DNA from: Hephaestia caeni
Lineage (GTDB): Bacteria; Pseudomonadota; Alphaproteobacteria; Sphingomonadales; Sphingomonadaceae
DNA: 64,000 bases
Direction of reading: 5' to 3'
NCBI RefSeq assembly: GCF_003550065.1
Contig: NZ_QXDC01000003.1
Span: 744,001 to 808,000 of the forward strand
Below, in pieces: positions 52,265 to 60,337 of the stretch (within the stretch, counting starts at the first letter, position 1; each line of letters opens with the position of its first letter). The notes beneath the pieces are model-generated. The model saw nothing but the letters and a program-made list of their open reading frames with translations, ran no database searches and was not told the origin of the DNA. Made by a program: the position numbers and the translations under genes.

Positions 52265-53431
52265 TTATTCCTCCTCGCCCGCGCCCTTGCCGAGCTCGGC
52301 TTTGAGCAGGAAGGCGTTCTTGGTTGCGATGGTCCGGCCCGCGGCGAGGCCTTCGGTGATCTCGACCCGACCGGCGCTGCGCTGGCCGATCGTCACGAAT
52401 TGGGCCTTGAAGCCGTCTCCAGTGCGGACGAACACCGCATCCTTGCCGTCGACGGTCTGCACCGCCTCGTCGGGCACGACGATGGCACTGCTCTGCTTCC
52501 CGTTGCTGGGGAGAAGCCGGACGCGCACCGCGAGGCCAGGCTGGAGCGCAGGGCTGCGCACGTCGAGTACGGCTGTCGCCTGGCGGGTTTCGCCGTTGAG
52601 CGTCGGCGTGACCGAACGTACCTTTGCGTCGACGGTGCCGCCGGTCGGCAGTTCGACAATCGCGCGATCGCCTGAGCGGAGACGCGCGGCGTCGCTCGGC
52701 AAGATCGCCGCCTCAATCTGAATCTGGTTGGGATCGGCGACCCGGAACAACTCGGTTTCCGGCTGAACGAACGCGCCAAGGCTGACGTTCTCCGCAGTCA
52801 CGCGGCCTGAAATCGGACTCGCGACAATCACACCGGTGCCGTCGCGCGTGACGTTCGCGGCGCCAGCCGCGACCTGTGCTCGGCGCGCTTCGGCTGTTGC
52901 GGCAGCCGCTTCGGCCTGGGCCTGCTCATAGTCGACCCGCGCCGACACCTTCTCATCATAGAGATAGCGTTCGCGCGCCAAATTCTTGCGGGCGAGCGTG
53001 GCCTTTGCCGCCGCTGCGGTGCGATCCGCGACGATCTGTGCGGCGTCCCGGCTGGTCACAACGGCAAGCGCCTCGCCGGCACTGACCGGATCGCCCAGAC
53101 GCTTGAAGATGCGGGTGACCGCGCCGCCGACGCGCGCGGTCACGACGGCCTCGCCCATCGGCGCGGCGGTGACGGTCGCTTGCGACACGATCTCCGCACC
53201 GAGGCCGCCGGGCTGGACCGTCTCGGTCAGAATGGCCGCGTTCGTGATCGCCTCGGGCGTCATCGCGATGCTGTCGGCGGGCGCCGCTGCTTTCTCCTCG
53301 CTTGAGGTGCTTTTTGTCGTTTCTGTCGGAGGAGAGGATGTCGTGCATTTGGCGACGGAGAAGCCGCCGATCGCTGCAGCCAGCACGGCTGCGGCGATGC
53401 CGCCTGTCAGGCGCTTGTCCTGGGTCATCAT
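52265..53431 (-). CDS. czcB: CzcB-type membrane fusion protein
   Basis: A 388-residue periplasmic adaptor of the pump. N-terminal membrane or lipoprotein anchor (GGFSVAKC), then a Ser/Thr/Glu-rich linker, a lipoyl-like beta domain (GEAVVTARVGGAVTRIFKRL), a helical hairpin (KNLARERYLYDEKVSARVDY), and beta-barrel and C-terminal domains with SPISGRVTAENVSLGAFVQP. GGAG lies 7 bases before the first of two ATGs at 53431; 53428 is also possible. Confidence 0.93.
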   Translation of the reverse strand: MMTQDKRLTGGIAAAVLAAAIGGFSVAKCTTSSPPTETTKSTSSEEKAAAPADSIAMTPEAITNAAILTETVQPGGLGAEIVSQATVTAAPMGEAVVTARVGGAVTRIFKRLGDPVSAGEALAVVTSRDAAQIVADRTAAAAKATLARKNLARERYLYDEKVSARVDYEQAQAEAAAATAEARRAQVAAGAANVTRDGTGVIVASPISGRVTAENVSLGAFVQPETELFRVADPNQIQIEAAILPSDAARLRSGDRAIVELPTGGTVDAKVRSVTPTLNGETRQATAVLDVRSPALQPGLAVRVRLLPSNGKQSSAIVVPDEAVQTVDGKDAVFVRTGDGFKAQFVTIGQRSAGRVEITEGLAAGRTIATKNAFLLKAELGKGAGEEE

Positions 53432-53519
53432 GAGAGGTCTCCGGAAAGGGTAAGACGCGGGCACGGGTCGGCGAGCGACTCGGCGCTGGGCGCGATCGGG
53501 GGAAAGGTGAGCGCCATAA

Positions 53520-54782
53520 TCAGCGAGCACCCGGTGCGGGCGCCGTCAGACGCGCAAGGCGCGCTTCCGCCTGGTGATAATCGACCAGCGCATTGGCGTA
53601 GGCGGCGCGTGTATCCGCCAGCGTCTGCTCGGCCTGTAGCAAGTCGAGCTGGCTGAACTTGCCTTGAGCGTAGCCGATGCGCGCGATGCGAGCGGCTTCC
53701 ATCGCGGCGTTAAGAACCGGTCCACCGGTCGCGCGAGCAGCCTCTCGCGCATTGGTTAGATCGGCTTCGGCCGATGCAATATCCTGCTCGACATTGAGGG
53801 CGGCGAGCCGTCGTTCAGCGTCGGCCTGATCGCGTTCGGCCTGCGCCTGCCGCACTGCGGCCGCGCCGTTATTGAACAAGGGAAGCGGAACCGACAGGCC
53901 GACGACGGCCGCTGTATCGTTGGTCGCAGCAAGCCGACGCGCGCCGGCGCTGATCGTCACATCGGGAATGCGTTGCGAGCGTGCGAGCCGGACCCGCGCC
54001 GAAGCCGTGTTTACGTCGGTTCGCGCCGCCACGAACGCGAGCGTGCCCTCAGCTGCTGTCGGCGGCTGCGGACCATAAGTGAGGTGCTGGACGTTGGTGA
54101 ACCAGGCGAGGTCGAGCGGCCCCGCGACCGGTTGTCCGACGAGGCGGATCAGGTTGGCGCGCGCCACCTCGGCGTCGCGTACCGCCTTCTGTTCGGCGAC
54201 GCCGGTGTTGACCCGGAGGACATCTGCGCGTTGTTGATCGATCGGTGCGCCGGCGCCGGCCTTCACGCGCGTTTGCGCCGCCTTGAAGGCGTTCTCGGCG
54301 AGACGTGTCTGATCGCGTGCGATCGCCAGCCGCTGTTCCGCCGCAGCCGCTTCGATATAGGCTTGGGTGACCCTCAGCCTCAGATCGGCCGCCGCGATTG
54401 CTGCATTGATCTCGGCGCGGGCGCTCTGCGAATTGGCGACCGCGATTCGCGCAGAGCGCTTGCCGCCGAGCTCGATTGGAAGTTGCACGCTGGCGGTGGT
54501 TTCAGCGCTGCGCACGCCGCGATAATCGCCGGTGCCGACGATGTTCTCGCTCTCGACGACGAGCGAGGGATTGGGGCGCAGGCCGGCGACGGCGCGCCCT
54601 GCGCTGGCGGCTCGGACGCCGGCGGAGGCCGCTTCGACCGAAGGGGACGAGCCGGCGGCAAGGCTCAGCGCGCGTTCGAGCGTAAAGGGCGCTTCTGCCG
54701 CAGCCGGCAGCGAGGCCGTCTGCGCCTGCGCGATCGACGCGCAGGACGCCACGGCCGCAAGGGCCGCGATGACACGGTGCAT
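53520..54782 (-). CDS. czcC: CzcC-type outer membrane efflux protein (TolC family)
   Basis: A 420-residue outer-membrane channel of the tripartite pump. Signal peptide (ASCASIAQAQ), then two OEP repeats with long helical hairpins: FTLERALSLAAGSSPSVEAA, RPNPSLVVESENIVGTGDYR and PDVTISAGARRL. The ATG at 54782 follows CAGGAG and gives the signal peptide directly. First of czcCBA, 71 bp after the His-rich protein gene. Confidence 0.92.
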   Translation of the reverse strand: MHRVIAALAAVASCASIAQAQTASLPAAAEAPFTLERALSLAAGSSPSVEAASAGVRAASAGRAVAGLRPNPSLVVESENIVGTGDYRGVRSAETTASVQLPIELGGKRSARIAVANSQSARAEINAAIAAADLRLRVTQAYIEAAAAEQRLAIARDQTRLAENAFKAAQTRVKAGAGAPIDQQRADVLRVNTGVAEQKAVRDAEVARANLIRLVGQPVAGPLDLAWFTNVQHLTYGPQPPTAAEGTLAFVAARTDVNTASARVRLARSQRIPDVTISAGARRLAATNDTAAVVGLSVPLPLFNNGAAAVRQAQAERDQADAERRLAALNVEQDIASAEADLTNAREAARATGGPVLNAAMEAARIARIGYAQGKFSQLDLLQAEQTLADTRAAYANALVDYHQAEARLARLTAPAPGAR

Positions 54783-54853
54783 GAAAAAATACTCCTGACG
54801 ATACCAAGAAGCCCGCATCGCCGGTCAGGCGGGTGCGGATCAGTTCGGAAGCG

Positions 54854-55189
54854 TCAGGCTCTGGGAGGTCGCCGTAGCGATTCTGATGAGACGGCGTGCA
54901 GGGCGGCCGAACGGGACGAGAAGATCACGGCGACGAGTGTCTGGCCGGGCAATGGCGAATCGTTCGTCACGGGCACGCCAACAAAATGGCCTTGGCAGCC
55001 GCTGTGATGATGCGGATAGCCCTTCTCGGAATCGGCCGGAACCTGATCCGAATCGCCCGATATGTGACCAAGCAACGAAGCCTCGGTGGCATCGAGACAG
55101 CCGATCGGTTCGGCGGCATGCGCCAGCGATCCCGTTCCGATCGAGATCGCCAAGCCAAGACAAAGAAGAAGGGCCAACAGCCTTCGCAT
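54854..55189 (-). CDS. Small periplasmic His-rich protein (CzcI-like)
   Basis: A 111-residue protein with a signal peptide (LGLAISIGTGSLAHA), a cysteine pair and the metal-binding stretch GYPHHHSGCQGHFVGVP in the mature part, and a basic C-terminus. Its place directly before czcC is that of CzcI in classic czc operons. It may bind or buffer metal in the periplasm. ATG at 55189 lies 11 bp after the CDF stop. Confidence 0.75.
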   Translation of the reverse strand: MRRLLALLLCLGLAISIGTGSLAHAAEPIGCLDATEASLLGHISGDSDQVPADSEKGYPHHHSGCQGHFVGVPVTNDSPLPGQTLVAVIFSSRSAALHAVSSESLRRPPRA

Positions 55190-55200
55190 CGTCGGCGCCT

Positions 55201-55866
55201 TTAGCAAATGCCGCCGGGGTTGTAACCCGGTTCGGTAAGCGATTGCCTCGATCGAGCGCTGTTGAGGTCGGCACGGGCGTGGAGCAGGATTTGAATCCCG
55301 CCCCAGATACCGAGACTCGCCATGATTGCCGCAACCAGTATGTCGGGCCATGCGGTGCCGGTCCCGAACACGCCGAGCGCGGCAAGCAGCACCGCAGCGT
55401 TGCCGATGGCGTCGTTGCGCGAGCAGATCCACACCGATCGCCGGTTGGCGTCGCCCTCGCGGTAACGGTACAGCATGAATGCGACGACACCGTTTGCGAC
55501 CAGCGCGATCGCACCGACAATTCCCATCGTGCCGGCGTGGGGCGACGTACTGCCAAAGGCGGCCAAGACCGTGGTTACGGCTATATATAGGCCGAAGGCG
55601 AGGATCGTGCCGCCCTTCACCATCGCGGCGCTGGCGCGCCACCGCAAGGCCGCGCCCGCGACCATGAGGCTAATCGCGTAATTGGCGGCATCACCGAGAA
55701 AATCCAGCGCATCGGCTTGAAGCGAACGCGAGTCCGAAACGAGCCCGGCGATGATCTCGCCGGCGAACATGGCGGCGTTGATGGCGAGCGCGATCCACAG
55801 GACACGGCGCCACAGCGCGTCGACCTTGCCGTCGGCATTCTCGGAAGCGCAGCTTGTACAGACCAA
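55201..55866 (-). CDS. Short CDF-type cation transporter (TTG start)
   Basis: A 221-residue inner-membrane protein with six hydrophobic segments and no C-terminal cytoplasmic domain. N-terminal CTSC pair, TM2 motif LQADALDFLGDAANY and TM5 motif CSRNDAIGNAAVLLA mark it as a compact cation-diffusion relative. The frame has a TAG stop ten codons upstream and no ATG, so TTG at 55866 is the probable start; the ribosome site is weak. It is the first gene after the MerR operator at 55905 and heads the czc operon. Resembles the gene at 59206-59844. Confidence 0.82.
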   Translation of the reverse strand: MVCTSCASENADGKVDALWRRVLWIALAINAAMFAGEIIAGLVSDSRSLQADALDFLGDAANYAISLMVAGAALRWRASAAMVKGGTILAFGLYIAVTTVLAAFGSTSPHAGTMGIVGAIALVANGVVAFMLYRYREGDANRRSVWICSRNDAIGNAAVLLAALGVFGTGTAWPDILVAAIMASLGIWGGIQILLHARADLNSARSRQSLTEPGYNPGGIC

Positions 55867-55904
55867 CTGGTTTCTCGCACGACTTTCGTGAGAGCCCTAT
55901 ATGC

Positions 55905-55925
55905 ACCCTGTAGCGACTACAGGGT
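55905..55925. promoter_or_regulatory. MerR-type operator for the czc operon
   Basis: A perfect 9-3-9 dyad: arms ACCCTGTAG and CTACAGGGT around CGA. On the minus strand TTGACC (55923-55928) and CATATA (55898-55903) are 19 bases apart, the over-long spacing that MerR-type activators need. The dyad lies between them. This closely resembles known CadR/PbrR-type operators. It lies 18 bases before the merR gene and 39 before the CDF start. Confidence 0.85.
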
Positions 55926-55942
55926 CAAGACGGATTGCGACA

Positions 55943-56350
55943 ATGTTGACCATTGGAAAACTGGCCAAGGCGGCTGGGACCAGCGTCGAGACGGTGCGGT
56001 GGTACGAACGCGAAGGGCTGATCGCCGCACCGCCGCGAAGCCGCTCCAATTATCGCAGCTACGGGCAGCGCGACCTCGCGCGGCTGTGCTTCATCCGGCG
56101 CGCGCGTGAGTTGGGTTTCTCGCTCGATCAGGTACGCGGCTTGCTCGACCTTTCCGAAAATGGCGGACGCGACTGTCGGCATGTCGATGCGCTGGCCAAG
56201 GAGCACCTCGACGCGATCGACCGCCGGATCGCGGATCTCGGCCGCCTTCGCGACGAGCTCGCCCGTTTGCTGAAGTCGTGCGATGGCGGTGCGCTCGCCG
56301 ATTGCCGCATCGTCGAAGCCCTTTCTCCTGCCGGTCAATGGTTCGATTGA
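55943..56350 (+). CDS. MerR family heavy-metal regulator
   Basis: A 135-residue regulator with the winged HTH MLTIGKLAKAAGTSVETVRW, YEREGLIAAPPRS and a long dimer helix. Cysteines at 78 (GRDCRHVD), 113 (LKSCDGG) and 121 (ADCRIVEAL) match the metal-binding pattern of ZntR/CadR/PbrR proteins that sense divalent Zn, Cd or Pb. ATG at 55943 starts just after the operator at 55905, which it should bind. Converges on uppP. Confidence 0.93.
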   Translation: MLTIGKLAKAAGTSVETVRWYEREGLIAAPPRSRSNYRSYGQRDLARLCFIRRARELGFSLDQVRGLLDLSENGGRDCRHVDALAKEHLDAIDRRIADLGRLRDELARLLKSCDGGALADCRIVEALSPAGQWFD

Positions 56351-56406
56351 GGCCGACCCGGCGCAATCAAGCAGGGGCGTCAGTGGTGCAATGTATCGCC
56401 TTCCGA

Positions 56407-57231
56407 TTATCTCGCGAGGAGCAGGACCAGCGCAATCGAGCCAGCCGCCATGCAATAGAAGGCAAAAGGCCGGAATGCCTCGGGCTCGTGTTGGCGAAAC
56501 CATCGCATCAGCACCGACGCACTTATCCATGCGCAGATCCCTGCGACAACCCCGGCGAACAGCGCGACGCTACTGAAGTGTCCGCCTTGCTTGAGAAGCT
56601 TTGGAACTTCGAGCACGGCGGCGCCGACGATGATCGGGGTCGCGGTGAGGAAGGAAAAGCGAGCGGCGTCCTCGTGGTTCAGGCCGACGAGATAGCCGCC
56701 TGCCATCGTCATTCCCGAGCGCGAGAAACCGGGGATCAATGCCAGGCATTGGCAGAAACCGATCGCGAGTGCGTGATGCCAGCGCAAGGCAGCCAGGTCG
56801 CGCGAGACGATCGGCTTGCGCCGATCGGCGGCGAATAGCAGGAGACCGTTCAGGACCAGAATTGCCGCTGCGGTTCGCGGAGCGGCGAAGCCGGCGCGCA
56901 GGGCGTGTTCGAATAGCGCCCCCAGCACGGCGGCCGGGACGGTAGCGATCATGACCTTGCCGAAGATCGCTCGCTCTGCGCGGGCGTTCGGCGACGACTT
57001 CACCAAGATGGCTTGGCCGAAGCTCCACCAGTCGCGCGCAAAGTAAAGTAGTAACGCGACCGCTGTCCCGAGATGCATCACGACGAGAAAAGGCAGAAAA
57101 CCTGGAGATGACTGATCAATACTCCAGCCCAGCAGAGCGGGGAGGATGACCGCATGTCCGAGACTGGAGATCGGAAAGAGCTCGGTGATGCCTTGGACGA
57201 GCGCCAGAAGGCCCGCCTGGAAGAAGTCCAT
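56407..57231 (-). CDS. UppP/BacA-like undecaprenyl-diphosphatase (PbrB-like)
   Basis: A 274-residue membrane phosphatase of the UppP family: GITELFPISSLGHAVI and the second motif IPGFSRSGMTMAGGYLVGLN are both present, with eight or so hydrophobic segments. The core genome normally carries its own uppP, so this is an accessory copy. Directly after the FTR1 gene it matches the pbrB gene of lead-resistance operons, where released phosphate precipitates Pb. That role is inferred from context. Confidence 0.88.
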   Translation of the reverse strand: MDFFQAGLLALVQGITELFPISSLGHAVILPALLGWSIDQSSPGFLPFLVVMHLGTAVALLLYFARDWWSFGQAILVKSSPNARAERAIFGKVMIATVPAAVLGALFEHALRAGFAAPRTAAAILVLNGLLLFAADRRKPIVSRDLAALRWHHALAIGFCQCLALIPGFSRSGMTMAGGYLVGLNHEDAARFSFLTATPIIVGAAVLEVPKLLKQGGHFSSVALFAGVVAGICAWISASVLMRWFRQHEPEAFRPFAFYCMAAGSIALVLLLAR

Positions 57232-57241
57232 TCGGTGTCTG

Positions 57242-59206
57242 CTACCGCGTGGCGTCCGACGTTTGGCTGGTCGCCTTGCGTCGGTTGAACGAGAAGCCGA
57301 GAGCGATTGCAATCAGCATTGCGGCTTGGGCCGCGAGCGATTGTACGGTGGGGAAGATGCCCAGCAGCGAGACGCGGGGCGCTGCCACGAGCGGTGCGAT
57401 GTTGATAATTCCTGCTTCTTGCAGTGCCGCGACGCCCTTGCCGGCGAGCACCACGGTGAGCACCGCCATCAACCACGCGCTGTAGTTGAAGAATTTGGCG
57501 ATCGGAAGATCTCGGCTGTAGCGCAACATCGCCCAGGCGATGATCGCCAGCGCTGCAACCGCCACCCCTGCGCCGGCAAGCATTGCGCCGCCATTCCCCT
57601 GCGTCCACAGCGCCGCATAGAAGAGGATCGTCTCGAACACCTCGCGATAGACGACGATGAAGGCGAGCCCGAACAGGAGCCAGGCCGATCGCCCGGTCAG
57701 CGCCTTGGTCATCTTGTCGCGGATATAGCGTTGCCACTGATCCGCCTGCGCTTTGCCGTGCATCCAGATTCCGACCGACAGCAGGACGACGGCAGCGAAG
57801 ATCGAGCCAAAACCCTCGGTCAGTTCGCGGCTTGCGCCGCTAATTCCGATCGCATAGGTCGCCACCGCCCAAGTTGCGACGCCCGCCGTGAGTGCGCTGA
57901 TCCACCCGCCGTGAACGTAGGGCAGCACCTCGACTCGCTCCGCCTTGCGCAGGAAAGCGATCATTGCGACGACGATCAGCAGCGCCTCCAACCCCTCGCG
58001 CAGCAGGATCGTGGCGGCACCGACAAAGGTGGTGAGCTCGCTTCCGCTGTTGGATGCGAGCGCCGCCTCCGCATCATCGAACAGGCCGTTGAGGATCTGA
58101 ACGCGGCGGGTTGCGTCATCCGCGGAAACGTCCCGCCCAATTGCCGCCCGATACTGGCCCATCTCACTCTCGATCCGGGTCATCAACGTCGCATCGCGAG
58201 CGCCGAGCGTCGGCTCGATCGGCTCGAAACCGTCCAGATACGCGGAGAGCGCAAGATCCTGCGCTTGCTTGCGCTGTCCGGCACGATAGGCCGCAAGGCT
58301 ATCGGCGAGGCGAGTCCGTACCAGATCGAGCGAGCCCGAAGGCTGCTGAACGACGGCATCCGGATGTCGACGGAGATAGGCGAACACTGCGTCAGCCTTG
58401 TCTTGTCCGATCGTTTTGGCGAGCGTCGCCGGCCGCAATCCGGCCAGCGTCTTGAGGTCCGGTACGAGCTTATGGAGCGAAGGGCCGCTCGCCCAAAGAT
58501 GCTTGCCCTCGCTCACCTGCTGATCGGTGAAGGCGAAATGCCCCGCATAGAAAGCGAGCGCCCAGCGATCCTGGCTGGGAAGCGAATCCCAGCTCGGCAT
58601 CGCGGTGCCGTCGATACCTTGGGTAATAACCTGATAGAGCGCGAAGATGCTGCGCTGCTCCGCCCGCGCCCGATCGGTGAAGGCGATCGGCGGTGTCGAG
58701 AGACTCGCGGCATTAGGGCCGTGACCATCGCCAGCGATACCGTGGCAGGCGGCGCAGTTTTGCGCGTAAAGCGCCTTGCCGCGCGCGAACGACGGCGCAT
58801 TGGCCGGGGCGAGCGGAACCGGATAGGCGGCAAGCAATGCGGCGGCTAGACCATGTCCTGCCTGGGCAACGTCCTGCTTCGGCGCCTTGTCGGCGATCAG
58901 TCGTTGTAGCCGCGCTACACCGTCCACAAGCTCCTGACGCTGGGGATTTGCGGGAAGCGCCGCGATCTTCGCAGCAGCGGACGCCGAGAACTCGGTCATC
59001 TCGGCATATTCCGAAGGGCTGGTGATGCGGCCGTCCGAAACCGCACCGTCATAGTCGACGGCGATATAGTCGAGCAGCCGCCACGCGGTCTGTACCTCGT
59101 TGGGGTTCGCAGCGGCCCGGGCACTTGTCGGGGCCAGCACGAGCGCCAACGCCGCGAAAAAGAACGCAAGCAAGCACTGCCGATGGGCAGTGGCGGGAAA
59201 CGACAT
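57242..59206 (-). CDS. Cytochrome c / FTR1 fusion permease (PbrT-like)
   Basis: A 654-residue protein. Signal peptide (APTSARA), a periplasmic cytochrome c-like domain with CAACHG at about residue 151 and MPSWDSLPSQD, then an FTR1 iron-permease domain with the paired motifs REGLEALLIV (Arg about 403) and YREVFETILFY (Arg about 521). The cytochrome-plus-FTR1 layout is that of bacterial iron and lead uptake permeases such as PbrT. ATG at 59206 overlaps the CDF stop by one base (TGATG). Gap to uppP is 10 bp. Confidence 0.9.
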   Translation of the reverse strand: MSFPATAHRQCLLAFFFAALALVLAPTSARAAANPNEVQTAWRLLDYIAVDYDGAVSDGRITSPSEYAEMTEFSASAAAKIAALPANPQRQELVDGVARLQRLIADKAPKQDVAQAGHGLAAALLAAYPVPLAPANAPSFARGKALYAQNCAACHGIAGDGHGPNAASLSTPPIAFTDRARAEQRSIFALYQVITQGIDGTAMPSWDSLPSQDRWALAFYAGHFAFTDQQVSEGKHLWASGPSLHKLVPDLKTLAGLRPATLAKTIGQDKADAVFAYLRRHPDAVVQQPSGSLDLVRTRLADSLAAYRAGQRKQAQDLALSAYLDGFEPIEPTLGARDATLMTRIESEMGQYRAAIGRDVSADDATRRVQILNGLFDDAEAALASNSGSELTTFVGAATILLREGLEALLIVVAMIAFLRKAERVEVLPYVHGGWISALTAGVATWAVATYAIGISGASRELTEGFGSIFAAVVLLSVGIWMHGKAQADQWQRYIRDKMTKALTGRSAWLLFGLAFIVVYREVFETILFYAALWTQGNGGAMLAGAGVAVAALAIIAWAMLRYSRDLPIAKFFNYSAWLMAVLTVVLAGKGVAALQEAGIINIAPLVAAPRVSLLGIFPTVQSLAAQAAMLIAIALGFSFNRRKATSQTSDATR

Positions 59207-59844
59207 CAGGACGCCTTCCTCAAGGTAGGGGGCGAGAGTTCGGCGAGCGCGCCGCGAACGATCTCGTAGGACGAGTGAAGGAACAGGCCGGCGATCGCAG
59301 CGGCGACGACGAGGTCGGGCCAGGCGCTTCCGGTCCACACGATGACTCCGGCGGCCAGGATCACGGCGATATTGGCGATCGCATCGTTGCGACTGAACAG
59401 CCAGATGGCGCGGACATTGGCATCGCCCTCACGAAAGCGTGCGAGCAGCAGCGCGGAGACGACGTTGACCGCCAGGGCGACGATGCCGATGCCGCCCATC
59501 AACGCCGCTTCGGGCGGAACGGCATGAAAGGCCCGCCAGATCGAGAAGCCGATCACGCCGAGGCCGAGGAGGCCGAGAAAGACTCCCTGGGTGAGGGCGA
59601 CCTGCGCCCTCGCGCGCGTCGTCCAGGTCAAGGCGAGCAGTCCGAGAAGGCTGATCGAGCCGTCCCCCAGGAAATCGAGCGAATCGGCCTTGAGCGCCTG
59701 ACTGGCTGCGGCGAACCCGCCGGCGAGTTCGATCGCGCCGAACCCGAGGTTGAGGATGACGACGGTGAGCAGCGCCCGCCGATACGCGGGATCGCGTTCG
59801 GCGCGAGTCGTATCGCCGTGGCAACCGCAGGAGGATTCGGTCAT
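59206..59844 (-). CDS. Short CDF-type cation transporter
   Basis: A 212-residue membrane protein with six hydrophobic segments, N-terminal CGC pair (MTESSCGCHGDTT), TM2 motif LKADSLDFLGDGSIS and TM5 motif FSRNDAIANIAVILAA. Similar to the gene at 55201, also first behind a MerR operator. GGGGA precedes the ATG. It is the first gene of the CDF-FTR1-uppP operon. Confidence 0.88.
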   Translation of the reverse strand: MTESSCGCHGDTTRAERDPAYRRALLTVVILNLGFGAIELAGGFAAASQALKADSLDFLGDGSISLLGLLALTWTTRARAQVALTQGVFLGLLGLGVIGFSIWRAFHAVPPEAALMGGIGIVALAVNVVSALLLARFREGDANVRAIWLFSRNDAIANIAVILAAGVIVWTGSAWPDLVVAAAIAGLFLHSSYEIVRGALAELSPPTLRKAS

Positions 59845-59858
59845 GACGCTTCCCCTAC

Positions 59859-59879
59859 AATCTCCAGTCACTATAGATT
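59859..59879. promoter_or_regulatory. MerR-type operator for the CDF-FTR1-uppP operon
   Basis: A 9-3-9 dyad with arms AATCTCCAG and CTATAGATT, seven of nine pairs matching, the same geometry as at 55905. On the minus strand TTGAAT (59877-59882) is a fair -35 element; the -10 is unclear. It lies 51 bases before the merR gene at 59930. Confidence 0.65.
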
Positions 59880-59929
59880 CAAGCACTTTCTTGCGATAAA
59901 GTCGCATTAGCACTCAACAAGGAATGGGT

Positions 59930-60337
59930 ATGGGCGACGCTTTCACGATCGGGCGGCTTGCCCGCGATACGGGCACCAAGGTGCCGACGATCCGCTTTTA
60001 TGAAGAGATCGGATTGCTAGGGACGCCGATCCGTACGGCGTCGGGTCATCGCCGTTACGGCAGCGGCGATGTACGACGCCTCGCCTTTATTCGCAGCGCC
60101 AGAAAGCTCGGGTTCTCGACCGAAGAGATCCGGTCGCTGCTCGGTTTGACCGAGCATCCCGAGCAAAGTTGTGGCGCAGCGTCCGACATTGCCAGACGCC
60201 ACCTCGGTGAAGTCGAGCGCCATATCGAACAATTGATCAAGCTCCGAGACGAACTCCGCGCGATCAGCACGGTTTGTCCGGGAAGCAACGTGTCCGATTG
60301 CGGCGTCATCGCCGCGATCGCCCATTCGCCGGCTTAA
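59930..60337 (+). CDS. Second MerR family heavy-metal regulator
   Basis: A 135-residue regulator: [40 protein letters not shown], and cysteines at 81 (EQSCGAA), 116 (STVCPGS) and 124 (SDCGVIAA), the same three-Cys arrangement as the first MerR. AAGGA lies 7 bases before the ATG at 59930; an in-frame ATG 6 bases earlier is less well placed. Its last 32 bp overlap the end of cusA, tail to tail. Confidence 0.92.
   Translation: MGDAFTIGRLARDTGTKVPTIRFYEEIGLLGTPIRTASGHRRYGSGDVRRLAFIRSARKLGFSTEEIRSLLGLTEHPEQSCGAASDIARRHLGEVERHIEQLIKLRDELRAISTVCPGSNVSDCGVIAAIAHSPA

Noticed and set aside
53973..55007. 344-codon plus-strand frame
   Set aside because: Antisense to czcC and the His-rich protein, no motifs.
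56407..57231. Housekeeping uppP for wall synthesis
   Set aside because: It lies in a MerR-controlled metal operon on an island and is coupled to FTR1, so an accessory PbrB-like role is more likely, though the reaction may be the same.
57146..58849. 567-codon plus-strand frame
   Set aside because: Antisense to the FTR1 gene; no start signal or family motifs.
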